In this document: positions 14,198 through 23,091 of the stretch, piece by piece
Layout: each line of letters opens with the position of its first letter
Numbering within the stretch: the first letter of the stretch is position 1
Assembly: GCA_032160945.1 (NCBI GenBank)
Contig: JAVHTL010000029.1
Strand: one strand, 5' to 3'
DNA: 24,734 nucleotides
DNA from: Fervidibacter sp032160945
GTDB lineage: Bacteria; Armatimonadota; Fervidibacteria; Fervidibacterales; Fervidibacteraceae
Program-made: the position numbers and the translations under genes
The notes under the pieces: model-generated
The model's input: the letters and a program-made list of their open reading frames with translations, nothing else
Databases searched by the model: none
What the model was told of the DNA's origin: nothing

Positions 14198-16240
14198 GTG
14201 AGGCGAATAACTGTTGCGTTCGCTTTAGTTTTCGTTGTCTCTGGGATTTTTCTCGTCTTAACTGCTCAACCACAGCAGCAAAAGAAGCCGCCACAAAAAG
14301 CGGAGGCTAAAAAGCCTTCTGTGCCTGTTAAAAACGAAGGCTGGCGGATAACCTACGGCGATCCAAAAGCAAAAGTCAAGGTTGAAGCCTTCTACCCTGT
14401 CGGCGCGCCTGGACATGAATTCGTCTTGGAGTTTTCCCGCAAGTTGGCTGAATCCTTCCCGGGTAAGGTTCAGGTGGTCATCTATGATTGGACAAAACCA
14501 AAGGGCGCCGACGAGTTCGGCAAACGGGGTCTCTCTTGCGGTTGTTTCATCATCAACGGCAAGATGCAAGTGACACACAAAGGCAAAACTGTTGCTTTCA
14601 TGCGCCGACCTGAAATGACGGGTTGGAGTTTTGACTTGCTCAAAGCAGTGGTAGCCGAGGAAGTGAACAGAGTTTACGGCAAAGGGACTAAACCTGAGCA
14701 GAAAAAGACTGCAACAGTCCAAAAAACAAGCACTGGTGCAAATCCTGAACCTAAAGGCGTCATTGAAATTTTCGTCCCTTGCGGTCTTGCAGGACCTTAC
14801 GGCGACCTTGCAAGGATGTTCCAAAAGCAAAACCCCGAAATCCGCTTCCGACCCAATGTGACTGGAATCATTGCATTACTCAACCAACTTGAGGCTGGCG
14901 CTACGCCTGACATTTTCCTTGCACTTGGGACTTTTGAGTTGACCAAGTTGGCTGAACAGGACAAGTTCGTTGAGGGCAGCATTGTCAAGTGTGCTCGCAT
15001 CCCACTCGCCGTAGTCGTCCCAAAGCGAAATCCCGCAGGCATCAAGCGGCTTGAAGATTTGGCTTCGCCGAAAGTCAAGCGCATCGTTACTTATCCGTTC
15101 AAACTCTCTGGAGGGCGAGGGGCAAGGCAAGCCTTTGAGGCTGCAAAGATTTGGGATGCTGTGAACCAGAAAATTTTCACGCCCAAAGTTCCTGACCAAG
15201 CGAAGCAGTTGCTCAAAAAAGGGCAAGCCGATGTCGGCATCCTTTATCGCACTTGTTTGATGGAAAGTTACATCCCCGACAAACCTCCAGTTGTTGAGCA
15301 CGATTTGGTTGCTGTCCAAACAATCCCGCAAAACTTTTACGAGCCGATTTACGCTGCTGCGGTGCTTGTCAAGGGAGGCAAAAACTTGGATGCAGCCCGC
15401 AAGTTCCTCAAATTCTTGCAAACGCCTCAAGCGAAACAGGTTTGGCTCAAGTGGAAATTTGAGCCTGTTGAGGAAGAGACGAAGCCAGTGAAATTGAGCG
15501 ACAAAACCCCGCTTTTCATCTATGCTGGTGCAGCCTTTCGCCCGCCACTTGAGGAAATGGGAAGGGAATTTGAACGCAAGTATGGCGTGCCCGTTAAGTT
15601 CAACTTCACAGGTTCAAACTGCCTTCTGGCTCAAATCATCTTGAGCCAGCAAGGTGACCTATTTTTGCCCGGCGAAGAATTCTATGTTCGTCAAGCCCAA
15701 AAGCGAAACCATATCCTCAAGAGCGAGATCATCGGCTACTTTGTGCCAGTCATTTTGGTTCGCAAGGGCAACCCGAAAGGCATAAGGTCGTTAAAGGATT
15801 TAGCAAAACCGGGCGTTAAAGTTGGTTTAGGTGACCCCAAAGCGTGTGCCATCGGTGAAATTAGCGAAGCAATTTTGCGGAAAAACAACTTGACAGAAGG
15901 GGTGCATAAAAATATCGTGTTGAGAGCAGCGATGGTGCCGGAACTGCCTAACGCATTGCGTTTAGGAGGCATTGATGTATGCATCGTTTGGGACGCCGTT
16001 GCCAATTACCCTTGGGTTCGCCCAGCAGTTGAGATCATCCCCATCCCGCCAGAGCAAAATGTCGTCACAGCGTGCCCACTGGCGATTTTGAAAACAACAA
16101 AAAACCGTCAAGCAGCGGAAATGTTTTTGCAGTTTGCCTTGACAGAAGGTCAGCGAATTTTACGCGCTCACAAATTTACGGCACGCGATGATTTGCCTAC
16201 CGCTTACGCCAAAGTCTTGTTTTCACCTACAGCGCAGTAA
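14198..16240 (+). CDS. Secreted fusion: thioredoxin-like domain plus two tandem ModA-like substrate-binding domains
   Basis: 680 residues. A signal peptide (1-23, cleavage after LTA; no lipobox Cys) and a Pro/Lys/Gln-rich linker (24-47) lead into a thioredoxin-like domain (about 49-160; CGC at 114-116 in GLSCGCFIINGK). After a second linker (161-185) come two periplasmic binding domains of the molybdate/extracellular solute-binding type: domain 1 (about 186-422; VPCGLAGPYGDLARMF, GATPDIFLALG) and domain 2 (about 436-672; IYAGAAFRPPLEEMGREFERKYG, FNFTGSNCLLAQI). Domain 2 keeps the GS anion-binding motif; domain 1 has GII instead. A single ModA is about 250 aa, so this is a genuine tandem fusion. 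GGAGGTG lies 7 bases before the GTG start. The ModB-like permease follows 98 bases later, so it probably delivers an oxyanion or metal-like ligand. The ligand is unproven. Confidence 0.85.
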   Translation: MRRITVAFALVFVVSGIFLVLTAQPQQQKKPPQKAEAKKPSVPVKNEGWRITYGDPKAKVKVEAFYPVGAPGHEFVLEFSRKLAESFPGKVQVVIYDWTKPKGADEFGKRGLSCGCFIINGKMQVTHKGKTVAFMRRPEMTGWSFDLLKAVVAEEVNRVYGKGTKPEQKKTATVQKTSTGANPEPKGVIEIFVPCGLAGPYGDLARMFQKQNPEIRFRPNVTGIIALLNQLEAGATPDIFLALGTFELTKLAEQDKFVEGSIVKCARIPLAVVVPKRNPAGIKRLEDLASPKVKRIVTYPFKLSGGRGARQAFEAAKIWDAVNQKIFTPKVPDQAKQLLKKGQADVGILYRTCLMESYIPDKPPVVEHDLVAVQTIPQNFYEPIYAAAVLVKGGKNLDAARKFLKFLQTPQAKQVWLKWKFEPVEEETKPVKLSDKTPLFIYAGAAFRPPLEEMGREFERKYGVPVKFNFTGSNCLLAQIILSQQGDLFLPGEEFYVRQAQKRNHILKSEIIGYFVPVILVRKGNPKGIRSLKDLAKPGVKVGLGDPKACAIGEISEAILRKNNLTEGVHKNIVLRAAMVPELPNALRLGGIDVCIVWDAVANYPWVRPAVEIIPIPPEQNVVTACPLAILKTTKNRQAAEMFLQFALTEGQRILRAHKFTARDDLPTAYAKVLFSPTAQ

Positions 16241-16338
16241 AGGTAACGAGTGCCCGCCAAATGCAAATGCATCGCAGGTGCCCTAATAGCGGAATCAGGA
16301 CCGTTCAAAGGTGTAATCTGTGAAAGGTGTGTTGAAAC

Positions 16339-17175
16339 ATGATGGCAACTTCAAAAACCGTTCGTTCGCTTGGGCTATTTTGGTTTCGCACGATGATGTT
16401 ATCGGGGTTGTTTATTTACTGCGGGTTCGTTTTGACACTTCTGTGGATAGATGCGATACTCCCTTTCCGCTCAGTGGAGGAAACTCCTGCCATCATCACC
16501 TTGTGGCGCAATCCATTAGCCAGAGCAGAACTGTGGTATGCCTTTCGTTTAAGCGTCATAACCGCCACAATTACCGCTGGGTTGGCAACCTTGTTGGGCA
16601 TTCCAACTGCCTATTCTCTTTCTCGCTTTAATTTGCCTTTTGCCTATGTCATTAACACCATTGTGGACTTGCTGATCGTCGTCCCGCCACTTATCGTGGG
16701 GCTGACTTTGGTCGCTTTTTTCGGGCAGACGAGTGTCGGTCGGTGGCTTAATGAAACCATTGGCTTCCTCTACACTCCATTAGGCATCATCGTCGCACAA
16801 TTTTCCGTTGCTTCGGCTCTTGCTGTGAGCGTCTTTAAAGCGTCCTTTGACCAAGTGAATCCTCGTTTTGAGCAAGTTGCTCGCAGTTTGGGGGCATCGC
16901 CTACTTACGCCTTTTTCCGAATCACTTTGCCGCTGGCAAAGAACGGGTTGCTGGCAGGATTTGTCCTATCGTGGGCACGAGCAGTTGGCGAATTTGCGCC
17001 TGTGTTGGTTGTTGCAGGCACACATGTCGGTAAAGTCCTGCCCGTTTTGGCGTTCCTGAACATGTCTGCTGGCAACATTGAATTGACTTTCGTCGTGACG
17101 ACTTTCATGGTCATCGTTTCCGCAGCCTCCCTGCTAACTTTCAAACGGCTGGGCGGACGGGTTTATGTTTGGTAG
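16339..17175 (+). CDS. ABC transporter permease, ModB/WtpB-like
   Basis: 278 residues of an inner-membrane permease. Hydrophobic segments lie near residues 12-40, 68-92, 102-128, 142-166, 202-227 and 246-267. The cytoplasmic EAA loop that docks the ATPase is clear: QVARSLGASPTYAFFRITLPLAKNGLLAG (179-207). The segment SWARAVGEFAPVLVVAG (211-227) is typical of molybdate/tungstate/sulfate permeases. It would form the channel with the binding-protein fusion upstream. No ModC-type ATPase is adjacent: the next gene starts about 110 bases on and is unrelated. The ATPase must be encoded elsewhere or borrowed. The ATG at 16339 (followed by a second ATG) has AAAGGTG about 10 bases upstream. Confidence 0.9.
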   Translation: MMATSKTVRSLGLFWFRTMMLSGLFIYCGFVLTLLWIDAILPFRSVEETPAIITLWRNPLARAELWYAFRLSVITATITAGLATLLGIPTAYSLSRFNLPFAYVINTIVDLLIVVPPLIVGLTLVAFFGQTSVGRWLNETIGFLYTPLGIIVAQFSVASALAVSVFKASFDQVNPRFEQVARSLGASPTYAFFRITLPLAKNGLLAGFVLSWARAVGEFAPVLVVAGTHVGKVLPVLAFLNMSAGNIELTFVVTTFMVIVSAASLLTFKRLGGRVYVW

Positions 17176-17285
17176 CCGAAAAAGTTTTGCTGCCCCTTGA
17201 CATTGTGTGAAATCAAAAACACACTTTTCGCTGGCTTTAAACCTTCGTGGACCTAACTGCCTCGGCTTTGAGGAGGTGGCAAGTT

Positions 17286-18122
17286 ATGCTGATTGGGTTC
17301 TTGACAGCACCCTTTCGGGATGTGGCGTTTAAGGATGTGGTGAAGTTTGCGGCTGAAAACGGGTTTGGTGGGTTGGAGGTCGTGACTGGCGTCGGGCACG
17401 GGCATATTGATGCCGCACAAGTGTTCAAAGACAAAGGTCGTTCCGTCAAGAGACTGCTCAAGGGAACAGAAATTCAAATCACAAGTCTGGCTCGCTATGG
17501 CAACCCCTTAGACCCAGACCCTCAAAGGCGGGAGTCGTTTTTGAATGAACTTCGGACAGTCATTGACGCTGCCGAAGTCCTTGAAGTTCCCGTCGTTTGC
17601 ACCCTCGCAGGCTTCCCACTTCCTGGCAAAACCAAGATGCAAACTATTGAGCAAGATGCGCCATCGGTTTTTGTTCCCCTTTGCGAGTATGCTGAAAAGC
17701 GAGGAGTCAAAATCGCCCTTGAAAATTGGTTTGCAACGAACCTTCAAGGTTTACATCACTTTGAACGCATTTTTGAAGTTGTCCCCAACCCAAACTTCGG
17801 TCTGAACTTTGACCCATCACACCTCGTCCACCAAGACATTGACTACATCGCAGCAGTTGAGCGTTTCGCTTCTCGTATCTTTCACACCCACGCAAAAGAC
17901 ACACAGATTTATGAGCACAAACGCCGTTGGATCGGAAACTACGAAAGCGGTTGGTGGCGCTATGTTATCCCCGGCTATGGCTTAATTGATTGGGGACGAT
18001 ACATTGGGACGCTGAGGCGAGTTGGCTATGATGGCGTTTTGTCAATAGAGCATGAAGATGCTGCTTTCCCGCGAGAGTTGGGTTTCATCAAAGGCAAAGA
18101 GTTTCTGAGTTTGTTGGTCTGA
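17286..18122 (+). CDS. Sugar phosphate isomerase/epimerase-like TIM-barrel protein
   Basis: 279 residues with the xylose-isomerase-like/AP-endonuclease-2 barrel. Characteristic strand ends carry the metal ligands: Glu in VKIALENW, Asp and His in FGLNFDPSHLV, His in RIFHTHAKDTQ and Glu in GVLSIEHED. The N-terminal strand is MLIGFLTAPFRDVAF and an early helix carries GFGGLEVVTG. Members isomerise or epimerise sugars or inositol derivatives; the substrate is not readable. The ATG at 17286 has GGAGGTGG 7 bases upstream; the frame extends upstream to 17247 but without a ribosome binding site. It stands between the permease and the methyltransferase/MTHFR gene with spacers of about 110 bases on both sides, so it may have its own promoter. 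Confidence 0.88.
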   Translation: MLIGFLTAPFRDVAFKDVVKFAAENGFGGLEVVTGVGHGHIDAAQVFKDKGRSVKRLLKGTEIQITSLARYGNPLDPDPQRRESFLNELRTVIDAAEVLEVPVVCTLAGFPLPGKTKMQTIEQDAPSVFVPLCEYAEKRGVKIALENWFATNLQGLHHFERIFEVVPNPNFGLNFDPSHLVHQDIDYIAAVERFASRIFHTHAKDTQIYEHKRRWIGNYESGWWRYVIPGYGLIDWGRYIGTLRRVGYDGVLSIEHEDAAFPRELGFIKGKEFLSLLV

Positions 18123-18231
18123 AGGGCATTTGAGTGGACACGGGCAACGCAACTCAATTCGTGCTCAAGGTGCAGTGCGAACGGATGCAACAAAACAAAT
18201 AGCGACTGCAAAAACATAGGGGTGAAATCTC

Positions 18232-20097
18232 ATGCCTGCAGAGCGAGGGCGAGAATTATTGGCTCGTTTGCGTGAAACGATAATCATCGGCGATGGCGCA
18301 ATGGGGACTGAAATTTGGAAGAGGGGCTTCCCGCAAGGCTTGTTGCCAGAGCAAGCCAACTTAACTGCACCCGATTTGGTCAAATCCATTCACCGAGACT
18401 ATCTTGCCGCTGGTGCTCAAGTGCTCACAACTAACACCTTCGCAGCAAACCCTTTAAGGTTGCATCAATTTGGTTTGGAAAAACGAATTTGCGAACTTGT
18501 AAGCACAGCGGTTCAGTTAGCGAAGGAAGCCATTTCGGAAGCCAACGCCGATGCCTTTATCGCAGGCTCGGTTGGTCCCATAGGGCAATTGAAAAACCTT
18601 CTTGAACTGACCGATGAGGAAATTGAAGAGGCTTACCGCCAATTGATTGTCGCCCTTGCCGATGCTGGCGTTGACTTGCTTGTCCTTGAGACCTTCCTCA
18701 GCGTTGATGATTTGCTCAAGGTTGTTAGAGTTGTGAAGCAAGTTACTGACCTGCCGATAATCGCTCAACTTGCTGCCATTGATGATGGCGAACGAAGTGC
18801 TGAAGGTAGGGCAGCATTGGCAGTGTTTGAATTGGAGAAATTGGGAGTTGACGCTATTGGGACGAATTGCGGAATCTCGCCTATCAGGAATTTAAGCATC
18901 GTCTGCGCCCTTGCTCGTTTGACGGAGTTGCCAATAACCGCATCGCCCAATTTGGGGTTTGCCCAATATGTAGATGGTCGTTTCATTTACCTTGGCGAAC
19001 CTAAAGAGTTTGCCCGAATTGGCGAAGAGATTTGGCAGGCAGGTGCAAATTTGATTGGCGGTTGTTGCGGGACAACGCCAGAACATATCCACATCCTTGT
19101 CCAAAGGCTTAAAGGCAAATCACCTCAACCGAGAACAGCAAAGCGTATTCAAGTCAAGCCAGAAGGGCAACCGAAAATGAAGTCGCCCATGCCAAACTTC
19201 ATGAGCAAACTTGGGATTGAGCCAATCATCATCGTTGAATTGGACCCGCCACGAGGTCTGGATTATAAGCCGATTTTAGAAGGTGCGAAAATGCTGGCTC
19301 GGGCTGGGGTTAACGCAATAAGCATTGGTGACAATTCTTTAGCATCAATTCGGCTGAGCAACCTCGTTATGGCAAACTTGATTCAACGGGAGACTGGCTT
19401 GCCGACCATTTGCCATTTTGCTGGTCGCGACCATAACTTAATTGGCGCTCAATCTCTTTTGATGGGCATGGCTGTTTTGGGTGTGCCAGCGATTTTGGCA
19501 GTGACGGGCGACCCAGCAAGGCTTGCACCTGAAGTTGGGGCAAGCAGCGTTTACGACCTGAACAGTTTCCAAATCATTGAGTTGCTCAGTAAACTCAACC
19601 GAGGCGTCAATTGGGTTGACACACCAATAGGAATGCGAACGGATTTCATCATCGGTGCTGGTTTCAACCCCAATGTCCACAACTTGAATGCTGAAGTCAA
19701 AAGGTTGAAACGAAAAATTGAAAAGGGCGCTCAATTTGCTCTAACTCAGGCAGTTTTTGAACCTGAACTCATTAAAGCCTGTGGTGAAGTGATGCGAGAA
19801 GTCGGCATCCCTATTTTCGTGGGCATCGGCATACTCATCAGCGCAAGGAACGCCTCATTTTGGAAATCCATCCCTGGCGTGAAAATGCCTGACGAGGTTC
19901 TTAATCGCATGGAAAGCGCACCGAAGGAGAGGCAACTTGCCGAAGGCATCGCTATTGCCCAAGAGTTGACCGAGGTTGCACTCAAACATTGCCCCGGCGT
20001 TTTCTTCATCCCGCCTTTCTCGCGAGCCGAATATGCGTTGCCTTTAGTTGAGTTGGTGCGAAGCAAAAAGTGGGAAACCTTCCCCGTCAAAAGTTGA
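18232..20097 (+). CDS. Bifunctional homocysteine S-methyltransferase / 5,10-methylenetetrahydrofolate reductase
   Basis: 621 residues, the fused form known from YitJ-type proteins. Residues 1-300 are the homocysteine S-methyltransferase barrel: GDGAMGTEI (20-28), TTNTFAANPLRL (66-77), and the zinc-thiolate cysteines C213 (GTNCG) and C278/C279 (GGCCGT). After a linker, residues about 330-615 form the MTHFR barrel: IIIVELDPPRGLDY with the catalytic Glu, GVNAISIGDNSLASIRLSN, and AILAVTGDPARL for FAD/folate binding. Together these could reduce methylene-THF to methyl-THF and use a methyl donor to form methionine, in the cytoplasm. GGGGTGA is 6 bases before the ATG. tsaD starts 30 bases after the stop. 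I saw no S-box or other riboswitch in the 109-base leader. Confidence 0.94.
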   Translation: MPAERGRELLARLRETIIIGDGAMGTEIWKRGFPQGLLPEQANLTAPDLVKSIHRDYLAAGAQVLTTNTFAANPLRLHQFGLEKRICELVSTAVQLAKEAISEANADAFIAGSVGPIGQLKNLLELTDEEIEEAYRQLIVALADAGVDLLVLETFLSVDDLLKVVRVVKQVTDLPIIAQLAAIDDGERSAEGRAALAVFELEKLGVDAIGTNCGISPIRNLSIVCALARLTELPITASPNLGFAQYVDGRFIYLGEPKEFARIGEEIWQAGANLIGGCCGTTPEHIHILVQRLKGKSPQPRTAKRIQVKPEGQPKMKSPMPNFMSKLGIEPIIIVELDPPRGLDYKPILEGAKMLARAGVNAISIGDNSLASIRLSNLVMANLIQRETGLPTICHFAGRDHNLIGAQSLLMGMAVLGVPAILAVTGDPARLAPEVGASSVYDLNSFQIIELLSKLNRGVNWVDTPIGMRTDFIIGAGFNPNVHNLNAEVKRLKRKIEKGAQFALTQAVFEPELIKACGEVMREVGIPIFVGIGILISARNASFWKSIPGVKMPDEVLNRMESAPKERQLAEGIAIAQELTEVALKHCPGVFFIPPFSRAEYALPLVELVRSKKWETFPVKS

Positions 20098-20127
20098 GTT
20101 GGCACAATTTCCCCATGGTGAGGCTCC

Positions 20128-21177
20128 ATGCTTGTGCTGGGCATTGAAACTTCCTGCGACGAAACTTCCGCAGCAGTCGTTGAGGACAAAGTTTTAGTGA
20201 GGTCAAATGTCGTGCTAACGCAAACAAAGTTGCACGAACCTTTTGGAGGCATTGTGCCTGAAATTGCATCGCGAAAGCAAATGGAATTCATTGCACCAGT
20301 TGTCAAGCAAGCGATGAAGGATGCCAATGTCAATTGGCGAGACCTTGATGCCATTGCTGTCACAAACCGACCTGGCTTGATCGGTTCTTTGCTTGTCGGT
20401 GTGAGTTTTGCAAAAGCGATTGCTCTCGCTCAAAATTTGCCTGTCGTTCCTATCAACCACCTTGAAGGGCATGTGTTTTCGGTTTTTTTGAAGGAACAGG
20501 GAACAGAAATGGGTGACAGGTGGCAAGGCTTTTTTGACGGGGATTTTCCGTTTTTGTGCCTTTTGGTTTCGGGAGGTCACACGGAGTTGATTTGGGTGAA
20601 GGATGTGGGTGAATACGAAGTTTTGGGGCGAACAAGAGACGATGCAGCAGGGGAAGCCTTTGACAAAGTTGCCCGCGCTTTAGGATTGGGTTTCCCCGGC
20701 GGACCTGCAATTGACAAAGCATCGGGAGAAGGTGACCCAAACGCAATCGCTTTCCCAAGGGCTGACTTAACTCCGACCTTTGACTTTTCTTTTGCTGGTT
20801 TGAAAACAGCGGTGGTGAGATTTTTGAAGGGCATGGAAGAAAGACTTAAACGGAAACCCAACCCTACCATCGCTGACATTGCTTCAAGTTTTCAAGAAGC
20901 AGTTGTTAACATGTTGCTGAACAATTTGGAGCGTGTTGCAGCGTTGAGGAATGCTGAGCGAGTGGCTGTCGTTGGTGGCGTTGCTGCCAACCGAAGGTTG
21001 AGACAAAAATTGTTGGCTCTCGCTGAGAGAAACAAATGGCAACTTGCATTGCCACCTTTAAAATGGTGCACCGACAACGCAGCAATGATTGCTTGCGCTG
21101 CCAGTTTCCGCATTGAAAAAGGCTTAATTAAACCAGACTTACTCTTTGACGCTTTCGCCGTCGCCGAAATTGACTGA
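20128..21177 (+). CDS. tsaD: tRNA N6-adenosine threonylcarbamoyltransferase subunit TsaD
   Basis: 349 residues. TsaD transfers threonylcarbamoyl from TC-AMP to A37 of ANN-decoding tRNAs in the complex with TsaB and TsaE. ASKHA-fold signatures: N-terminal VLGIETSCDETSAAVV (3-18), GGIVPEIASRKQ (40-51), metal-binding His111 and His115 in HLEGH, LVSGGHTEL (146-154), DDAAGEAFDKVAR, GLGFPGGPAIDK, FSFAGLKTAV, and GGVAANRRLR near the C-terminus. Between HLEGH and FPFLCLLVSGG there is a longer loop (about 119-139, EQGTEMGDRWQGFFDGD) than in most bacterial homologues. GGTGAGG lies 4 bases before the ATG. The gene is convergent with the next one; tsaB and tsaE are not in the window. Confidence 0.97.
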   Translation: MLVLGIETSCDETSAAVVEDKVLVRSNVVLTQTKLHEPFGGIVPEIASRKQMEFIAPVVKQAMKDANVNWRDLDAIAVTNRPGLIGSLLVGVSFAKAIALAQNLPVVPINHLEGHVFSVFLKEQGTEMGDRWQGFFDGDFPFLCLLVSGGHTELIWVKDVGEYEVLGRTRDDAAGEAFDKVARALGLGFPGGPAIDKASGEGDPNAIAFPRADLTPTFDFSFAGLKTAVVRFLKGMEERLKRKPNPTIADIASSFQEAVVNMLLNNLERVAALRNAERVAVVGGVAANRRLRQKLLALAERNKWQLALPPLKWCTDNAAMIACAASFRIEKGLIKPDLLFDAFAVAEID

Positions 21178-21179
21178 GC

Positions 21180-21204
21180 AAAGGGCAAGTTTGAAAACCC
21201 TTTT
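21180..21204. terminator. Possible weak bidirectional terminator between convergent genes
   Basis: AAAGGG (21180-21185) and CCCTTT (21198-21203) can pair over a 12-base loop in the 42-base gap between tsaD and the minus-strand unknown gene, with A and T runs on both sides. Stem short, so tentative. Confidence 0.25.
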
Positions 21205-21219
21205 CACCTCCCACTGTTT

Positions 21220-23091
21220 CTAAAGGTAGGCTAATTTTTCGGCACGGATGCCTTCAGCCAACTTGGTGAAATCTAAAGCCCAATAACCCTCTTGACCTTG
21301 AATGCGGGTGAACATGGGATAAGAGCAAAGAATGGAAGCCAAAGCGATTTTCGTTGTCCGCCTCAGGACATTTAACTCAGACCAAAGGCGTAGGAAATGA
21401 ACTCCGTGCGGGTGCTGAGTTATCAATGATTGGACCAATGTTATCAGTGGTGCTTTGCGGATGGTTTCGTGGGAAGCAAATTGGAGCAATTCGTTAAGCC
21501 TGTGTCTTGGGATGTGCAACCAATGGTCATATCGGTTAGTCCAATTTAGCCTCACTCCCGCTTTCGTTTTCTCCAAGCGAACAATTCCGCCAACTTCAAC
21601 ACCACGCTCAAGATACCAATCAGAGAGACCAAAACACAAACCTATGGACAAGTTAACCCAAAGCCCAATTTCCTTTTGAGTATCGTCAATTGCGTGAAGA
21701 AATTGGATGTTCGGCTCAGGGTCAAAGAAGGGAAGGTCAATGCGGCGAATTTTCAAAGTGCCCGCTTGAAAGTGAGGGAAGGTGACAGGGATGTTAAGTT
21801 GTCTTGCAGGCTTTAACTTGCTTGGAAGTGAAACTTCGGGTTCGCCCACCTCCTCGTAGTTCGGGTCTTCAACGAAGCGCCTTAAATCCTCGTCAATCCC
21901 TTCAAGGGGCAAAACCAAGTCAAATTGACCTGTCAACTCCCTTGGCAAAGTTGGAGGTGGTGGCGGTGTAATGGCTGTTGGAATTTCATTCACAAGGCTT
22001 GGAATCTTCCCTGACAGCCACCAGCAATTGCCTCCCAAATTCACGAACCTCTTGTCCTGTGACAGGAACGCAAACAAGCCACTCAAAATTTGCTCGTAAT
22101 CTGGGTCAGTTGGTAGGACTTCCAAAACCTGCTCTGCTATCTTCGTCAGTGGCACAGGGTAAGGTTGAGTTTCAAGCCAAATTGCAATTTCGTTGCCAAC
22201 ATCATGACTCACCTTATACTCGGCTTGTGAAGCGAGCAACTGTTGTAACTTTTTGGTTTTAACCACCTTAGCCTTTTGATGGGCTTTTTGTCTGAACTCG
22301 TCGGACTTACGAATTAAAATTTCCGTCAATGCCACCTTAACCTTATCCGTCATCATGTATCCCAAAGCCAGAGGTTGCAATCCTTCAGTGCCGAGGAGTT
22401 GAAGGAATGTTGGCAAAATTTCTAACTGTCCTCCGCTTTTCACCCAAAGGGCAAAAAGCAATTCCCGATGGGATAAAGCCATGCTTGCTGAGTCCAAAAG
22501 CGCTTTTGCTGCTTCCGCAAGTTCAAAATTTTCTGGAATCAGCGACAACATCCATTGGGCAAACTCTTCTTGTCCCCAAAACTCCTGCTCAATTGCTTCT
22601 TCCAAACTCAAACCTTCAACTTTCGGCAGCCAATCAAACAGACCGAACAGTCCCTTATCGGTTCTAAAACACAAAGTCCCAAGTCGTGAAGTCAAAAACG
22701 AAGTGACCATTTCCTCAAGGACATCTGCAGGTTGGTTTCGCCAGGGTGACAAAATGGACGCTATATCCTTTGGGTTCATCGGAACACCCTTCAAACTCAA
22801 TATGGAAGTCACCAAACCGCTCAAAGGCGTAAGAGTTGCTTCCTGCCTCCATTTGAAGTTCCAAATTTTCCCTTGCAGAACCAAATGCTCACATTCAAGC
22901 AAAATTTGCCTTGTCAGTCCCAGAAAAATTTGTGTCCCGTCAACAAAAGATAACTCACTTGTTCGCTTGCCTTGTGGCGAATCCCAGAGGACTTGAAAGA
23001 CATTGTGCAAAAGAAAAAAACGCGCCCTTTTTTCCCTCTCGGTCTCAATGTCAAATTTGACTGTTTTCTCCTCACCTAAGTCAAAAGCCAT
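21220..23091 (-). CDS. Protein of unknown function with repeated winged-helix-like segments
   Basis: 623 residues; I do not recognise a named family. Several segments have the pattern of winged-helix units ending in a hydrophobic wing: around residues 94-150 (VTSILSLKGVPMNPKDIASIL, ending RLGTLCFRTDKGLFGLFDW); 310-375 (EIAIWLETQPYPVPLTKIAEQV, ending VNLGGNCWWLSGK); and near the C-terminus (LVQSLITQHPHGVHFLRLWSEL, ending FTRIQGQEGYWALD). A Pro run (TPPPPPTLP) separates the N-terminal half from a beta-rich region. There is no signal peptide, membrane segment or catalytic motif, so DNA or RNA binding is a guess. The ATG at 23091 overlaps the rimO stop by 11 bases and has AGGGGG 8 bases upstream, implying coupled translation; the frame is open to 23133 without a comparable ribosome site. 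Confidence 0.8.
   Translation of the reverse strand: MAFDLGEEKTVKFDIETEREKRARFFLLHNVFQVLWDSPQGKRTSELSFVDGTQIFLGLTRQILLECEHLVLQGKIWNFKWRQEATLTPLSGLVTSILSLKGVPMNPKDIASILSPWRNQPADVLEEMVTSFLTSRLGTLCFRTDKGLFGLFDWLPKVEGLSLEEAIEQEFWGQEEFAQWMLSLIPENFELAEAAKALLDSASMALSHRELLFALWVKSGGQLEILPTFLQLLGTEGLQPLALGYMMTDKVKVALTEILIRKSDEFRQKAHQKAKVVKTKKLQQLLASQAEYKVSHDVGNEIAIWLETQPYPVPLTKIAEQVLEVLPTDPDYEQILSGLFAFLSQDKRFVNLGGNCWWLSGKIPSLVNEIPTAITPPPPPTLPRELTGQFDLVLPLEGIDEDLRRFVEDPNYEEVGEPEVSLPSKLKPARQLNIPVTFPHFQAGTLKIRRIDLPFFDPEPNIQFLHAIDDTQKEIGLWVNLSIGLCFGLSDWYLERGVEVGGIVRLEKTKAGVRLNWTNRYDHWLHIPRHRLNELLQFASHETIRKAPLITLVQSLITQHPHGVHFLRLWSELNVLRRTTKIALASILCSYPMFTRIQGQEGYWALDFTKLAEGIRAEKLAYL

Noticed and set aside
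17174..17240. Imperfect nested inverted repeats (CGAAAAAGT with ACTTTTCG, GTGTG with CACAC) between permease and isomerase
   Set aside because: Stems are A+T-rich, imperfect and without a T-tract, so neither terminator nor regulatory element is supported.
18123..18231. SAM- or THF-type riboswitch ahead of the methionine-synthesis fusion
   Set aside because: The 109-base leader shows no recognisable S-box or folate-aptamer core.
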